A stretch of 64,000 nucleotides of DNA from Maridesulfovibrio salexigens DSM 2638 (GCF_000023445.1 NC_012881.1:1679501-1743500); one strand, 5' to 3'. Shown: positions 17,681 through 28,410, counted from the stretch's first letter. Notes: a model not told the origin generated them from the sequence alone. Made by a program: numbers and translations.

Positions 17681-17820
17681 ATCAAAGATTGAAATTCCCG
17701 GCAGGGAAGAACCTGCCAAAACCCCTGAGAAACTGATGGTGCCGCTGCCCGGTAGATCGCCAAAAATGACCGGAGCGCGCCTTTGAGAGGAATCATATGT
17801 AATGATTTCTCTTTTCTTTT
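17681..17820 (+). ncRNA. candidate structured leader or small RNA upstream of guaB
   Basis: About 140 nt between a strong promoter and a terminator-like hairpin. Three helices can be drawn: GGCAGG/CCTGCC near 17701-17718; a long one near 17739-17783 (GGTGC, GCT, CCGGT pairing with ACCGG, AGC, GCGCC); and GAGAGGAATCAT/ATGATTTCTC at 17785-17811 followed by TTTTCTTTT. It could be an attenuator or riboswitch for guaBA or an independent sRNA. I do not recognise it as purine, ZTP, guanidine or another known riboswitch. Confidence 0.5.
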
Positions 17821-17826
17821 AGCTAA

Positions 17827-19311
<1,485 letters not shown>

Positions 19312-19323
19312 TCAGGAGTCGTC

Positions 19324-20871
19324 ATGCAGCACGATAATAAAGTAATTATTCTGGATTTCGGGTCTCAGTTTACTCAGCTGATCGCTCGTAGAATCCGTGA
19401 AGCGGGTGTGTATTCCGAAATTCACCCCTGTAATGTTGATCCCCAGAAGATTAAGGATCTCAATCCCGGTGCGCTGATTCTTTCCGGTGGACCTTCCTCT
19501 GTTCTGGAAGATGAATCTCCGCAGCTTGATCCTTCCCTGCTGGAACTGGGCGTTCCCGTGCTTGGCATCTGCTACGGCATGCAGCTCATGACCAACGATC
19601 TCGGCGGTCGCGTTGTTTCTTCCGAGGACCGTGAATACGGCCGTGCGGAATTCAAAGGCGATTCCAGCTGCACTATTTTTGAAGGAATCGAAGACATCGA
19701 AAAGCTCACCGTATGGATGAGCCACGGTGACCGTGTTGAAGCAATCCCCGAGGGATTTAAAGTTTGCGGTACTACCGAGTCTATTCCTTTCGCAGCAATG
19801 GCTAACGAAGAAAAGAAAATGTACGCACTCCAGTTCCACCCCGAAGTGGCACACACCGAGAGCGGTACCACCATCATCAATAACTTTGTTTTCAAAGTTG
19901 CAGGCCTCAAAGCTGATTGGACCATGTCCTCTTTCGTAGAGAACTGCATCGAGGAAATGCGCGAAAAAATCGGTGACAACCAGGTGGTTCTCGGTCTTTC
20001 AGGCGGTATTGACTCCACTGTTGTTGCTGTTCTTCTTCACAAAGCCATCGGCAAGCGTCTGCACTGCATCTTCGTAGATAACGGTCTGCTGCGTATGCAC
20101 GAGCGTGAAGAAGTTATCGGCTTCCTCGAAGAGCACTTCGAACTCAACGTTAAGTGCGTTGATTCCGCAGAACTCTTCCTTGATAAACTCAAAGGTGTTG
20201 AAGATCCCGAGAAGAAGCGCAAGCTCATCGGTTACACCTTCATTGATGTTTTCAACGAAGAAGCAAGCGCACTCAAGGATGTAAAATTCCTCGCACAGGG
20301 TACTCTTTACCCCGATGTTATTGAGTCCGAATCCTTCAAAGGCCCCTCCGCGGTCATCAAGTCCCACCACAACGTTGGCGGACTGCCCGAAGATATGGAT
20401 CTCGATCTGGTTGAGCCTCTGCGTGAACTTTTCAAAGATGAAGTACGTAAGGTTGCTTACGAGCTTGGTCTGCCCGAGTTCATTATTTGGCGTCAGCCCT
20501 TCCCCGGTCCGGGTCTTGCTATCCGTGTTCTGGGTGAAATCACTGAAGAGCGTCTTGAAATCCTGCGTCAGGCTGACAAGATTGTACAGAACGAAATGCA
20601 TGCCTCCGGCTGGTACCGCAAGGTATGGCAGGGCTTCGCTGTTCTGCTGCCTCTCAAGACTGTCGGCGTAATGGGTGATGACCGTACTTACGAGCACGTC
20701 ATTGCACTGCGTATCGTAGACAGCATCGATGCTATGACCGCTGACTGGTCCCGCATCCCCAACGATATCCTCGCACGTATGTCCAACAGGATCATCAACG
20801 AGGTTAAAGGTGTTAACCGCGTGGTTCTGGATATTTCCTCCAAGCCGCCGGCAACCATCGAATGGGAATAA
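19324..20871 (+). CDS. guaA: GMP synthase (glutamine-hydrolysing)
   Basis: Converts XMP to GMP using glutamine and ATP. The N-terminal class I amidotransferase shows GICYGMQLM with the nucleophilic cysteine and [10 protein letters not shown] with the catalytic His/Glu. The ATP pyrophosphatase domain has the PP-loop [16 protein letters not shown] near residues 220-235. The C-terminal dimerisation domain ends in PPATIEWE. The length of 515 is normal. CAGGAG precedes the start. Confidence 0.98.
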   Translation: MQHDNKVIILDFGSQFTQLIARRIREAGVYSEIHPCNVDPQKIKDLNPGALILSGGPSSVLEDESPQLDPSLLELGVPVLGICYGMQLMTNDLGGRVVSSEDREYGRAEFKGDSSCTIFEGIEDIEKLTVWMSHGDRVEAIPEGFKVCGTTESIPFAAMANEEKKMYALQFHPEVAHTESGTTIINNFVFKVAGLKADWTMSSFVENCIEEMREKIGDNQVVLGLSGGIDSTVVAVLLHKAIGKRLHCIFVDNGLLRMHEREEVIGFLEEHFELNVKCVDSAELFLDKLKGVEDPEKKRKLIGYTFIDVFNEEASALKDVKFLAQGTLYPDVIESESFKGPSAVIKSHHNVGGLPEDMDLDLVEPLRELFKDEVRKVAYELGLPEFIIWRQPFPGPGLAIRVLGEITEERLEILRQADKIVQNEMHASGWYRKVWQGFAVLLPLKTVGVMGDDRTYEHVIALRIVDSIDAMTADWSRIPNDILARMSNRIINEVKGVNRVVLDISSKPPATIEWE

Positions 20872-20897
20872 TTATTCCCTCGCAAATGAGTTAATTA

Positions 20898-20932
20898 AAT
20901 GCCTCCGACATTCTGTCGGAGGCATTTTTTTT
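20898..20932 (+). terminator. intrinsic terminator of guaBA
   Basis: A perfect 13-bp stem (AATGCCTCCGACA, loop TTC) followed by eight T residues, 26 nt after guaA. Confidence 0.93.
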
Positions 20933-21159
20933 GTGAAAATAAGTATTGAAGGTCTTGGTTCCTTATCAAGCAAATGTTTTTAACCGTACGATGTAAAACG
21001 CAAGATAAGAAGGAAGTCCTATTAAATTGCGTTGCTAGTGCGCTATGTGTTTTGGACATTAATTTGTAAATAGTTAAAAGCTAACCGATTACTCTGAATT
21101 TCTATGGAGATAAGACGTAGATAAAGTTTTAGAAATCGGTTACAAGACGTCAGCAAATT

Positions 21160-21187
21160 TTGAAAAAGCCTATGCTAGGCATAAATT
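21160..21187 (+). promoter_or_regulatory. candidate tatBC promoter
   Basis: TTGAAA, 16 nt, TAAATT. It lies about 64 nt before the tatB start. The preceding 20936-21159 stretch holds no supported gene, only a long inverted repeat (AACCGATT at about 21082-21089 with AATCGGTT at about 21134-21141). Confidence 0.45.
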
Positions 21188-21250
21188 AGGTCAGTGTCGG
21201 CTTTCCGCGCATTAGCGTGTTTTTATTGTCGCAACGAAGAAGGAATTAAT

Positions 21251-21589
21251 ATGTTCGGTATCGGTTCTACAGAACTTATCGTAATTTTGGTTGTAGCCCT
21301 TATTCTCATTGGACCCCAGAAACTGCCGGAACTTATCAAGAATCTTGGTAAAGGCCTTTCCGAAGTGAAGAAGATGTCTAATGATGTAAAAAACACTCTT
21401 GATGCTGAAATTTCTGCTGCTGACGAAGAAAGAGCACAGAAAGAAGACGCTGAGCGCGAGGCTGCACGTAAGAAAGCTGAAGCAGAAGCTATGGAAAAAG
21501 CACGTCAGGCTGAAGCTGAAAAACAGCAGGCGGCTGACGAGACTGAAAAGGTTGCTGAAGCACCTAAGACCGAGAGCGAGAAAGCATGA
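21251..21589 (+). CDS. tatB: Sec-independent protein translocase subunit TatB
   Basis: A 112-residue protein with a single N-terminal membrane helix (MFGIGSTELIVILVVALILI), the GPQKLPEL hinge, an amphipathic helix, and a long acidic/alanine coiled tail. The glutamate in the helix and the GPxxLP motif favour TatB over TatA. It partners TatC in recognising twin-arginine signals on folded proteins. The start at 21251 has AAGGA upstream; an extra 19-codon frame to 21194 is not supported. It overlaps tatC by 4 nt. No separate tatA lies nearby. Confidence 0.9.
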   Translation: MFGIGSTELIVILVVALILIGPQKLPELIKNLGKGLSEVKKMSNDVKNTLDAEISAADEERAQKEDAEREAARKKAEAEAMEKARQAEAEKQQAADETEKVAEAPKTESEKA

Positions 21590-22746
21590 GTTCAGCGGAG
21601 AAAGATTCGCGTGAAGTAGGGCAGGAGAGTCCTGAAGAAAAAAAGCAGGCTGAAGAGACTGCTGCGGAATCTCTAAATCCCGAAGAGGAAACCGCCGAAA
21701 GCATTGAGTTCGAAGCCGGGCTGCCTGCTGAAAAGGATGCGGACGGACTTGCTGTGTCTGAAGATGATTCAGCCGCTGATGAAGATGCGGAGGATGATGA
21801 CGAGCTTGATGAAGAAGAAGCTCCCATGACTTTCCTTGAGCATCTTGAAGAACTGCGCCGCCGTTTTGTCAGGATTATGATTGCGTGCGGTATCGGTTTT
21901 CTGGCTTGCTATTCCTTTGCAAAACCGCTTTTTTCCCTGCTCATGGCACCGCTGGTTGCGGTTCTGCCGCCTGATTCAACATTGATTTTTACTTCCCTGC
22001 CTGAAGGTTTTGTCACCTACTTGAAGGTTGCTTTTGTGGCCGGGATTTTTGCTGTATCTCCCTATATTTTTGCCCAGGTCTGGGGCTTTATTGCGCCGGG
22101 ACTTTATGAACATGAACGTAAGTGGATGATTCCGCTGGCTTTCCTGTCCGCATTTTTCTTTGTGGGCGGAGCATTGTTCGGGTATTACGTGGTATTTCCG
22201 TTCGGCTGTGAGTTTTTCATGGGCTTTGCTGATGAATTTATTAAACCTATGCCGACCCTGCGTGAATACTTGGGCTTTTCGCTTAAGCTGCTCTTTGCTT
22301 TCGGGCTTATCTTTGAGCTGCCGTTGTTCATTTTCTTCCTTGCCAGACTGGGGGTCGTCACTGCTGAAGGTCTGCGTGAAAAGCGTAAGTATGCCATTCT
22401 GGTTTGCTTCATCTGCTCCGCAATATTGACTCCTCCGGATGTTATGACTCAGACCTTGATGGCTGGGCCGCTGATTATTCTTTATGAGATTGGTATCTGG
22501 GTGGCCTACTTCTTCGGTAAGCGTGGCGGCAGGAAGCTGAAAAATGCTGATCCTGAAAATGACGGTCCGGATGATTCCGGTCCTGACGGTGGAGATTCCG
22601 CTGCAACCGCTGAAGACAGCTCTTCTGAAGCAAAAGCCGAATCTACGGCTGAAAAAAAGCCTGAAGCAGAAGAACCCGGCTCAGATAAGAAAAAGAAGTC
22701 TAAAGCGGCAGATTCAGGTTACGATGAAGATTTGATTGAAATGTAA
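21586..22746 (+). CDS. tatC: Sec-independent protein translocase subunit TatC, with long acidic ends
   Basis: The core (residues about 81-313) is a standard six-helix TatC: MTFLEHLEELRRRFVRIM with the conserved Glu for signal binding, SLPEGFVTYLKVAFVAGIFAVSPY, and the late ILTPPDVMTQ motif. Unusually, it carries an 80-residue N-terminal extension of Glu/Asp/Ala/Ser and a 70-residue C-terminal tail of similar make-up. The ATGA overlap with tatB supports starting at 21586. An internal Met81 would give a normal-length TatC, so the extension needs protein evidence. Confidence 0.93.
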   Translation: MSSAEKDSREVGQESPEEKKQAEETAAESLNPEEETAESIEFEAGLPAEKDADGLAVSEDDSAADEDAEDDDELDEEEAPMTFLEHLEELRRRFVRIMIACGIGFLACYSFAKPLFSLLMAPLVAVLPPDSTLIFTSLPEGFVTYLKVAFVAGIFAVSPYIFAQVWGFIAPGLYEHERKWMIPLAFLSAFFFVGGALFGYYVVFPFGCEFFMGFADEFIKPMPTLREYLGFSLKLLFAFGLIFELPLFIFFLARLGVVTAEGLREKRKYAILVCFICSAILTPPDVMTQTLMAGPLIILYEIGIWVAYFFGKRGGRKLKNADPENDGPDDSGPDGGDSAATAEDSSSEAKAESTAEKKPEAEEPGSDKKKKSKAADSGYDEDLIEM

Positions 22747-22782
22747 TGGCCGCAACAGGCCGCACCATAAGAGAGGTTGGTT

Positions 22783-23370
22783 TTGTCACAGAGATCCGCA
22801 GCAATTGCCCGTACCACTAAGGAAACTGATATTTCCCTGAAGCTCAATATCGACGGTGAAGGTAATACTAATATCGATACCGGAGTCGGTTTTGCAGACC
22901 ATATGCTGACTTTGATGAGCTTTTGGGCCGGGTTTGATCTTGATCTCAAATGCAAAGGCGACCTCGAAATTGATTCGCACCATACTCTAGAAGATATTGC
23001 GCTTGTTCTTGGACAGGTTCTTTCCGAGGCCATGGGCGACAAGAAAGGCATTAACCGTATCGGTTTTGCCAAGGTGCCTATGGATGAAGCGCTCGTTGAG
23101 GTTGTAATTGACCTTTCAGGACGGGCCTATCTTGTGTATGATGATGACATCCTGCCCCCGATTATTGCCGGGGACGAAAGAGATGTCTGGCGTGAATTTT
23201 TCAAGTCACTGGCTTTCAAGGCCGGTATGAACCTGCACATCAAGTTTGAATACGGACGTAATGGCCACCACCTGCTCGAAGGAGCTTTTAAGGCCCTCGG
23301 ACTTGCTTTCCGCAATGCTCTGTCCGTTGAAAGACAAGGTGTTTCCAGTACAAAAGGGAGTCTCGATTAA
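22783..23370 (+). CDS. hisB: imidazoleglycerol-phosphate dehydratase
   Basis: Dehydrates imidazole glycerol phosphate in histidine biosynthesis; this is the monofunctional 195-residue form. Metal-binding motifs are [32 protein letters not shown], and [17 protein letters not shown] chose the TTG at 22783 because GAGAGG lies 6 nt upstream and gives the typical start [16 protein letters not shown]; a TTG at 22777 is an alternative. Its stop overlaps the lipoprotein gene (TAATG). Confidence 0.96.
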   Translation: MSQRSAAIARTTKETDISLKLNIDGEGNTNIDTGVGFADHMLTLMSFWAGFDLDLKCKGDLEIDSHHTLEDIALVLGQVLSEAMGDKKGINRIGFAKVPMDEALVEVVIDLSGRAYLVYDDDILPPIIAGDERDVWREFFKSLAFKAGMNLHIKFEYGRNGHHLLEGAFKALGLAFRNALSVERQGVSSTKGSLD

Positions 23371-24026
23371 TGAAACGGCTTTTCCCTCTGCTCATTCTCT
23401 GTGTTTTCGCCCTTGGAGCACTCAGTGGTTGTGCCTCCAAAAGTGACATTGTCAAACTCCCGCGTCCTAGCGGAAAAATTGCCGTAGCCGGGTTCACCAA
23501 CCCTGTGTTTAACTGGGAGCTGCTGGCCGGCTACCTGCCGCACGAAGGCAAGCCCATCAAGAAGGACATTCTGCAAGAGCTTGATGCCAAGATGGTGGGA
23601 GTGCTTTCCAAGCATGGTGTTACCGCTTTTGCGCGTCCGGCAATTACCCGCCAGTGTCAGGAAATTGAAGTTTTTGAAAATTTGGGCGGCCGCCGCGAAG
23701 CCGCTTTTGCTTATTGGGTTAAGGTCGGTCAGTGCATGAGTGCCGACTACATTCTGGTTCCCCAGATTCTTTTCTGGCAGGACCTGCGCGGCATGCAGAA
23801 GGCTGATTTCAATATCCAGCCTGCATCTGTAATTATTGATCTGTATCTTATTGATGTTAACAACAGGCGCATCATTAGACGGTTTCATTACGACGAAACC
23901 CAGCAGCCTCTGACTGAGAATATGCTGGAAGCCGGTACTTTCTTCAAACGTGGCGGCAAATGGGTTACTGCAATGCAACTTGCTGATGAAGCTCTTGAGA
24001 CAGGACTTATGGAGCTTGGTTTATGA
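23370..24026 (+). CDS. predicted lipoprotein of unknown function
   Basis: A 218-residue protein with a clear lipoprotein signal ([21 protein letters not shown], lipobox LSGC with Cys21). The mature part includes [14 protein letters not shown] and [17 protein letters not shown], suggesting an envelope protein with a compact alpha/beta domain. I do not recognise the family. It overlaps hisB by 1 nt and hisA by 4 nt, so it is co-translated with two histidine enzymes, although nothing suggests a role in histidine synthesis. Confidence 0.85.
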   Translation: MKRLFPLLILCVFALGALSGCASKSDIVKLPRPSGKIAVAGFTNPVFNWELLAGYLPHEGKPIKKDILQELDAKMVGVLSKHGVTAFARPAITRQCQEIEVFENLGGRREAAFAYWVKVGQCMSADYILVPQILFWQDLRGMQKADFNIQPASVIIDLYLIDVNNRRIIRRFHYDETQQPLTENMLEAGTFFKRGGKWVTAMQLADEALETGLMELGL

Positions 24027-24751
24027 TCGTTTTCCCCGCTGTAGATATCAAGGACGGCGTGTGCGTACGCCTCTCACAGGGACAGGCTGATGCTGTTACC
24101 GTATTTTCCAGTGATCCCGTTGCCCAGGCAAAATACTGGGAAACTCAGGGCGCAAGATATCTACATGTAGTTGACCTAGACGGTGCATTCAGCGGAATGC
24201 CCAAGAACTTCGAACTTATCAGGGACATTTGTAGCCAGCTCAGCATTCCGGTGCAGCTCGGCGGCGGTATCCGTGATATTGAAACTGCATCCAAGTACCT
24301 TGAAGCAGGCGTAAGAAGACTGATCATCGGCACCATGGCCCTTGAAGACGAGGAAACCTTCGCTGAGCTTTGTGCCAAGTTCCCTGGTCAGATCGGGGTA
24401 TCTCTTGATGCCGTAAATGGACAGCTTAAGTCTCGCGGCTGGGTGGAAGATGCAGGAATTACCGTATTCGACATTATACCCCGCATTGAAGCAGCCGGGG
24501 CTGCATTCATTATTTATACCGATATCAGCCGCGATGGTATGCAGACCGGTGTGAATGTTATGGCTCTTTCTGAGCTTTGCTCCAAAACTAAGCTTCCTGT
24601 TATCGCAGCCGGTGGTGTTGCTACACTTGAAGATGTAATTAATCTCCAGCCTCTGGTTTCCAAAGGTCTCGAAGGCGCAGTTTCCGGTCAGGCAATCTAT
24701 ACCGGGACTCTCAATTTCGCAGAAGCTATGGAATGGATTGAGAATAATTAG
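24023..24751 (+). CDS. hisA: phosphoribosylformimino-5-aminoimidazole carboxamide ribotide isomerase
   Basis: Amadori isomerase of histidine synthesis (ProFAR to PRFAR). It is a 242-residue TIM barrel with [17 protein letters not shown] carrying the catalytic Asp8, phosphate-binding GGGIRD, and SLDAVNG with the second catalytic Asp near residue 129. AAGGVAT and SGQAIYTG near the end form the second phosphate site. It starts by ATGA overlap with the lipoprotein gene. Confidence 0.97.
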   Translation: MIVFPAVDIKDGVCVRLSQGQADAVTVFSSDPVAQAKYWETQGARYLHVVDLDGAFSGMPKNFELIRDICSQLSIPVQLGGGIRDIETASKYLEAGVRRLIIGTMALEDEETFAELCAKFPGQIGVSLDAVNGQLKSRGWVEDAGITVFDIIPRIEAAGAAFIIYTDISRDGMQTGVNVMALSELCSKTKLPVIAAGGVATLEDVINLQPLVSKGLEGAVSGQAIYTGTLNFAEAMEWIENN

Positions 24752-24868
24752 CAGCGCTTGATGCCGACACAACTACATGATATATGTTCTCAATTAGAGA
24801 ATAGGGTAGTGAACGCTGCCACCCTCCCAAATAGCTTAAGTATTCAGAAGTGAATAAGGAGATTAATC

Positions 24869-25075
24869 ATGAAAAAAGTAGAAATAAAAGGCATGAGCTG
24901 CATGCATTGCGTTGGTTCCGTTGAGAAGGCCCTCAGTGCGATCGAGGGTGTAACTGACGTTAAGGTCAGCCTTGAAGACGCATGCGCTACCTATGAAGAA
25001 TCAGCTCCTGTTGATGAAGCCAAGATCAAGGAAACCATTACTAAGATTGGTTTTGAGGTCGGCGAAGTTAAGTAG
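24869..25075 (+). CDS. heavy-metal-associated domain protein (CopZ-like metallochaperone)
   Basis: A 68-residue ferredoxin-like HMA domain with the metal site GMSCMHC (residues 8-14, Cys11 and Cys14). Such proteins carry Cu(I) to P-type ATPases, but none is adjacent, so the partner is unknown. AAGGAG precedes the ATG and its own terminator follows, so it is probably monocistronic. Confidence 0.92.
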   Translation: MKKVEIKGMSCMHCVGSVEKALSAIEGVTDVKVSLEDACATYEESAPVDEAKIKETITKIGFEVGEVK

Positions 25076-25098
25076 ATTTGTTTTGATATGGAAATCTC

Positions 25099-25133
25099 AA
25101 GCCCCGTGTTCTTATGAGCACGGGGCTTTTTTT
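25099..25133 (+). terminator. intrinsic terminator after the HMA protein
   Basis: A 10-bp stem AAGCCCCGTG/CACGGGGCTT followed by T7. The AAGCCCCGC-type stem recurs after the aminotransferase and gatA genes. Confidence 0.92.
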
Positions 25134-25249
25134 GCGTTCTGTTGTTTGTTGGATAGTCTCAAAAATGAATCATATGGAAATAGGTTGCCAGTAAATTTAA
25201 ACTAAGTTAGTTGGTTGTCAGTTAGACAAAAAATAAGAGAGGCTTTTGG

Positions 25250-26443
25250 ATGAAAAATACTTTTGCTTTTCCCGGCCGAGAATTGTTGGTTCCGGAGATT
25301 GTAAAATCAGATAACTGCACTCTTATTGACGCCGATGGCAATCAGTACATTGATCTGGAAGCGGGCATATGGTGCACCAGCATTGGCCATGCGAATCTGG
25401 CGGTTAGGAATGCTGTCATTTCGCAGATCGATAATATTTCGCATGTAGGCTTTTGCTATAGTACTAATGTTGTTGAGCGTGCTGCCGGAGCGGTTCTTGA
25501 TCTCTTGGGGCATGGCGGAGGGCGGTGTTCCTTCCTTTGTTCCGGGAGTGAGTCTGTTGAATATGGGGTGCGTGCGTTACGCACGGTACTGAATTCGAAG
25601 CGCATTATGACCATGTCTGATTCATATTTCGGTGCCTATGGTGATGCGTCCGCAAAGGATTCCGACAAGTGGTTTCTTTTTGATTGGAGCGAATGTGAGC
25701 GTTGTACTCATGAGGTTTGTTCTAAGGATTGTTCTGTTTATTCCGCCATTCTATTTGATGATGTTGGGGCCTTCTTATTTGAGCCCGGTAGTTCGTCTGG
25801 AATGGTCCGTTTTCCTCCTGCAAAATTGATCAGTAATATAGTTAAAGATGTGACTGCTGCTGATGGGCTGGTGATGGTCAATGAAGTTACCACGGGCGTT
25901 GGCAGGACTGGAAAATGGTTCGGATTTCAGCATTATGAGATGCAGCCGGATATTGTCGCTATGGGAAAAGGTATCGGAAATGGTTACCCCGTAAGCGCTG
26001 TTTCGCTCAACAGTCGTGTTGTCGACCTGCTTGGCCCTGATGCCGTTGCCTATGGGCAATCCCATCTCAATGATCCTTTAGGCGCTGCTGTAGTAGAGGC
26101 AGTTATTAACGAGATTAATGGGCACAACCTGATTCAGCATGCTGAAGTTCTTTCAGATGTTCTCATGGATGGTTTACAGCGAGTCGCTGCGGGATCAGAT
26201 TTGATCGAATGCGCGCGCGGCAGGGGGCTGATGGCGATTCTGATTATGGCCGATCACGTAGATGTTTCACAAGTGGCAGAGCTGCATAGGAAATTGGTTT
26301 CGCGGGGATTCATAGTGGATCACCGTCTTGGGACCAATGCTTTACGGATGCATCCAGCTCTTACAATCGGTGTGGAGAAAATTTATAATTTTATTGCCGT
26401 GCTTGAAGAAGTTGTGGGGGCCATGGAGATTGAGTTGGGTTGA
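25250..26443 (+). CDS. class III aminotransferase with a cysteine cluster
   Basis: A 397-residue PLP enzyme of the acetylornithine/4-aminobutyrate aminotransferase group. The PLP lysine is in AMGKGIGNGYPVSAV (Lys240), and CSGSESVEYGVRALR is the phosphate-binding region. Two oddities stand out. The usual Asp of the DEVxTG motif, which contacts the pyridine nitrogen, is Asn211 in VNEVTTGVGRTGKW. Residues 149-161 carry four cysteines (CERCTHEVCSKDC, C-x2-C-x4-C-x3-C) that could bind a metal. The substrate is unknown, and neighbours give no pathway. AGAGAGG precedes the ATG. Confidence 0.88.
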   Translation: MKNTFAFPGRELLVPEIVKSDNCTLIDADGNQYIDLEAGIWCTSIGHANLAVRNAVISQIDNISHVGFCYSTNVVERAAGAVLDLLGHGGGRCSFLCSGSESVEYGVRALRTVLNSKRIMTMSDSYFGAYGDASAKDSDKWFLFDWSECERCTHEVCSKDCSVYSAILFDDVGAFLFEPGSSSGMVRFPPAKLISNIVKDVTAADGLVMVNEVTTGVGRTGKWFGFQHYEMQPDIVAMGKGIGNGYPVSAVSLNSRVVDLLGPDAVAYGQSHLNDPLGAAVVEAVINEINGHNLIQHAEVLSDVLMDGLQRVAAGSDLIECARGRGLMAILIMADHVDVSQVAELHRKLVSRGFIVDHRLGTNALRMHPALTIGVEKIYNFIAVLEEVVGAMEIELG

Positions 26444-26472
26444 TGGATTTAGAACAAATTTTGGAAGAATGG

Positions 26473-26507
26473 AAAGCCCCGCACTCATATGAGCGCGGGG
26501 CTTTTTT
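26473..26507 (+). terminator. intrinsic terminator after the aminotransferase
   Basis: The stem AAAGCCCCGC/GCGGGGCTTT with a 12-nt loop and T-run lies between the convergent aminotransferase and pentapeptide-like genes. Confidence 0.88.
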
Positions 26508-26516
26508 GGCGATCTG

Positions 26517-28010
26517 TTAGCGGCGCAGCTTGTTTCTCAGGGCGAAACCGAAGAGGGCTGCTTGGAGGGTTATGAGCGTAACTGAAATGCCTTTTAGGAG
26601 GTACTGATAACCGACAGCCTCATCAAATTTGATTTTAATTAGTGGCATGTACCACATTGCTCCTTTTATCCAGTCTTTGGGACCATTCGGTGTGATGCTA
26701 AACGCTAGTTGTATGCAAAATGGTAAAATAATCAATGCAAATAGCAGGAGGCCAGCCTTAATAGGCTTTTCACCATAGCCACTTATGAAATGGTAAACAT
26801 TAAGATATATTTTTGAAAACCAATTCTTACTGATTTGACAGTTTTTGGTTTTATTTTTGAAATTTCTATATTGGATTAATATTGGAATGAGAGGAAGAAG
26901 TAGGAAAGTCTTTTCAAGATAAGCGTTAAGTGTTGAAGGGTGATAGTCGTACGAAATGCTAAACAGGTAAGATGTAAATAGTAGAAGTATGCAAATGAGT
27001 GAAACTGGCAGTGTCGGAAAGTAGAAAGCAGAATCAACTACACGTCTTGTCATTTCTTTTTCGCGATAATGCCAATGTGAGGTTTGTTCTTCGTCTGCGC
27101 TTTCGCGGGCGATTTTTTTTAGGCGGCGGTAAATTTCGGCTAGCGTGGTGTCGCTGCAATTGCTGTCTATTTGATGTTTCTCATCGTAAATTTTAGCAAA
27201 TCTCTCTTCGCTCCAGCTGCAGTCTATAAATTTAAATGATTCGATATTGGTTTCAGCAAATTTCAAATTAGATAGGTCTACTGATTCCATCAGGACTGTT
27301 TCTTTGGATATGGCTCCGGCAAAGGATGTTTCTTTATCGAATTCAGCATTGCGGAAGTATGCCCATTCTTTGAAAAAGGCTAGATTAAAATCAGCACCGC
27401 CGTTGAATTTTGTGTGTTCGAAGTTGGAGTAATCGTGGAATATCGCATATTTAAATGACACTTCTTCGTTTTTATATAAAAATTTAGCTCTATCAAAATA
27501 TATAGGGGCATTGAATTTCATTGCGTTGAATTTTACGTTTTTCTTGAATCTTGCTTGTTCAAAATGAATTTGCTTTTTTGCTTCTGTTGCCAGAAACGAT
27601 GTTTCGCCAAGAAAAAATGTATTAGTAAAAATTGCGTATTCATAGATTTGTGAATTTTCAAATTCAACATCAGAAACAAAAATAGCATCGGCGAAAATTG
27701 CAATATCATGAAATTTTGTTTCATTGAAATATGTACTTCCTTCGAATCGTACTTTCCTAAATGACGTTTTTCCTAGGAATATTGATTTCGTGAAATTGAT
27801 TGGCGGAAAACTGTCACCTTCCTCAATGAATTCATAAAGGTAAATGTTATAAGGAAAGACTGTTCCTGTAAAATTACACCTTGGGTTCCATCCACCCATA
27901 AGTGGATCTAATAAAATATCTCTTCTATCCCGCTCCTCATCCTCCCCAGCATCAATAACCTTCTGAATCCGCTCAAAAACCATCCCATTAAATTTCTTCG
28001 CCCCCATCAA
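26517..28010 (-). CDS. pentapeptide-repeat-like membrane protein (frame broken near its N-terminus)
   Basis: The open frame gives 497 residues. From about residue 70 to 265 there is a loose pentapeptide-like series with Phe every five residues (for example AIFADAIFVSDVEF, ADFNLAFFKEWAYF), which would form a quadrilateral beta helix. After a charged linker with HWHYREKEMTRR, four hydrophobic segments (about 335-490) make a C-terminal membrane domain. The gene is clearly more AT-rich than its neighbours, hinting at transfer. The true start is probably at 28168 in another frame (see the fragment upstream); the ATG at 28010 is internal. The function is unknown. Confidence 0.75.
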   Translation of the reverse strand: MMGAKKFNGMVFERIQKVIDAGEDEERDRRDILLDPLMGGWNPRCNFTGTVFPYNIYLYEFIEEGDSFPPINFTKSIFLGKTSFRKVRFEGSTYFNETKFHDIAIFADAIFVSDVEFENSQIYEYAIFTNTFFLGETSFLATEAKKQIHFEQARFKKNVKFNAMKFNAPIYFDRAKFLYKNEEVSFKYAIFHDYSNFEHTKFNGGADFNLAFFKEWAYFRNAEFDKETSFAGAISKETVLMESVDLSNLKFAETNIESFKFIDCSWSEERFAKIYDEKHQIDSNCSDTTLAEIYRRLKKIARESADEEQTSHWHYREKEMTRRVVDSAFYFPTLPVSLICILLLFTSYLFSISYDYHPSTLNAYLEKTFLLLPLIPILIQYRNFKNKTKNCQISKNWFSKIYLNVYHFISGYGEKPIKAGLLLFALIILPFCIQLAFSITPNGPKDWIKGAMWYMPLIKIKFDEAVGYQYLLKGISVTLITLQAALFGFALRNKLRR

Positions 28011-28168
28011 AGCAGGCTTCTCATCACCATCCCTTTCATCATAAAGCTCAATAAACTTACACTCCGCAGGAGCATGAAAAATACAATATTTTTCCCCTCA
28101 GCATCAATATAAACGATGTCGTACTCTTCACACCAATTACTATGATCAGCCCCAACGCAGCAGCCCAT
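28011..28168 (-). other. out-of-frame N-terminal segment of the pentapeptide-like gene
   Basis: An ATG at 28168 with AAAGAGG five bases upstream opens MGCCVGADHSNWCEEYDIVY, then IDAEGKN. At a run of five A (28089-28093 on this strand) the frame must shift; the other frame then reads CIFHAPAECKFIELYDERDG and leads directly into the downstream protein. One extra A would join the two into a ~549-residue protein. This is either a frameshift mutation, a base-call error, or slippage. Confidence 0.7.
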
Positions 28169-28274
28169 GTGTACCTCTTTTGAATGACGAATTTCAGTAA
28201 GTGGAAGTCTTATATCTTATAAGGTTACGTTTAATCCAGCGGAAAAGAGTAGGGCGACAAGTTCTGATTAATTT

Positions 28275-28365
28275 ATTAAAAGTTTTTGGGATTCTTAAAC
28301 ACTTTTTTCAAAAAGGGTTTAAGCCGCCGGAGGCGAAATTGTTTTATTAAATCCGCGTAGCGCAC
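28275..28365. repeat. dispersed palindrome, copy 4
   Basis: It contains AGTTTTTGGGATTCTTAAAC, an imperfect complement ending GGGTTTAAG, then GCCGCCGGAGGCGAA and a CCGCGTAGCGCACCAA tail as in copies 1 and 6. The 28169-28436 gap otherwise holds only the RRM gene terminator. Confidence 0.7.
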
Positions 28366-28370
28366 CAAAC

Positions 28371-28410
28371 AAAAAACGCCCGATTCTCAAAAGAGAACCG
28401 GGCGTTAAAA
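28371..28410 (-). terminator. intrinsic terminator of the RRM gene
   Basis: On the minus strand AACGCCCGGTTCTC pairs with GAGAATCGGGCGTT, followed by TTTTTTG. Confidence 0.9.

Noticed and set aside
17681-17820. Guanine/purine, ZTP, guanidine, TPP or cobalamin riboswitch before guaB
   Set aside because: I compared remembered consensus motifs and none fits; only short coincidental matches are present.
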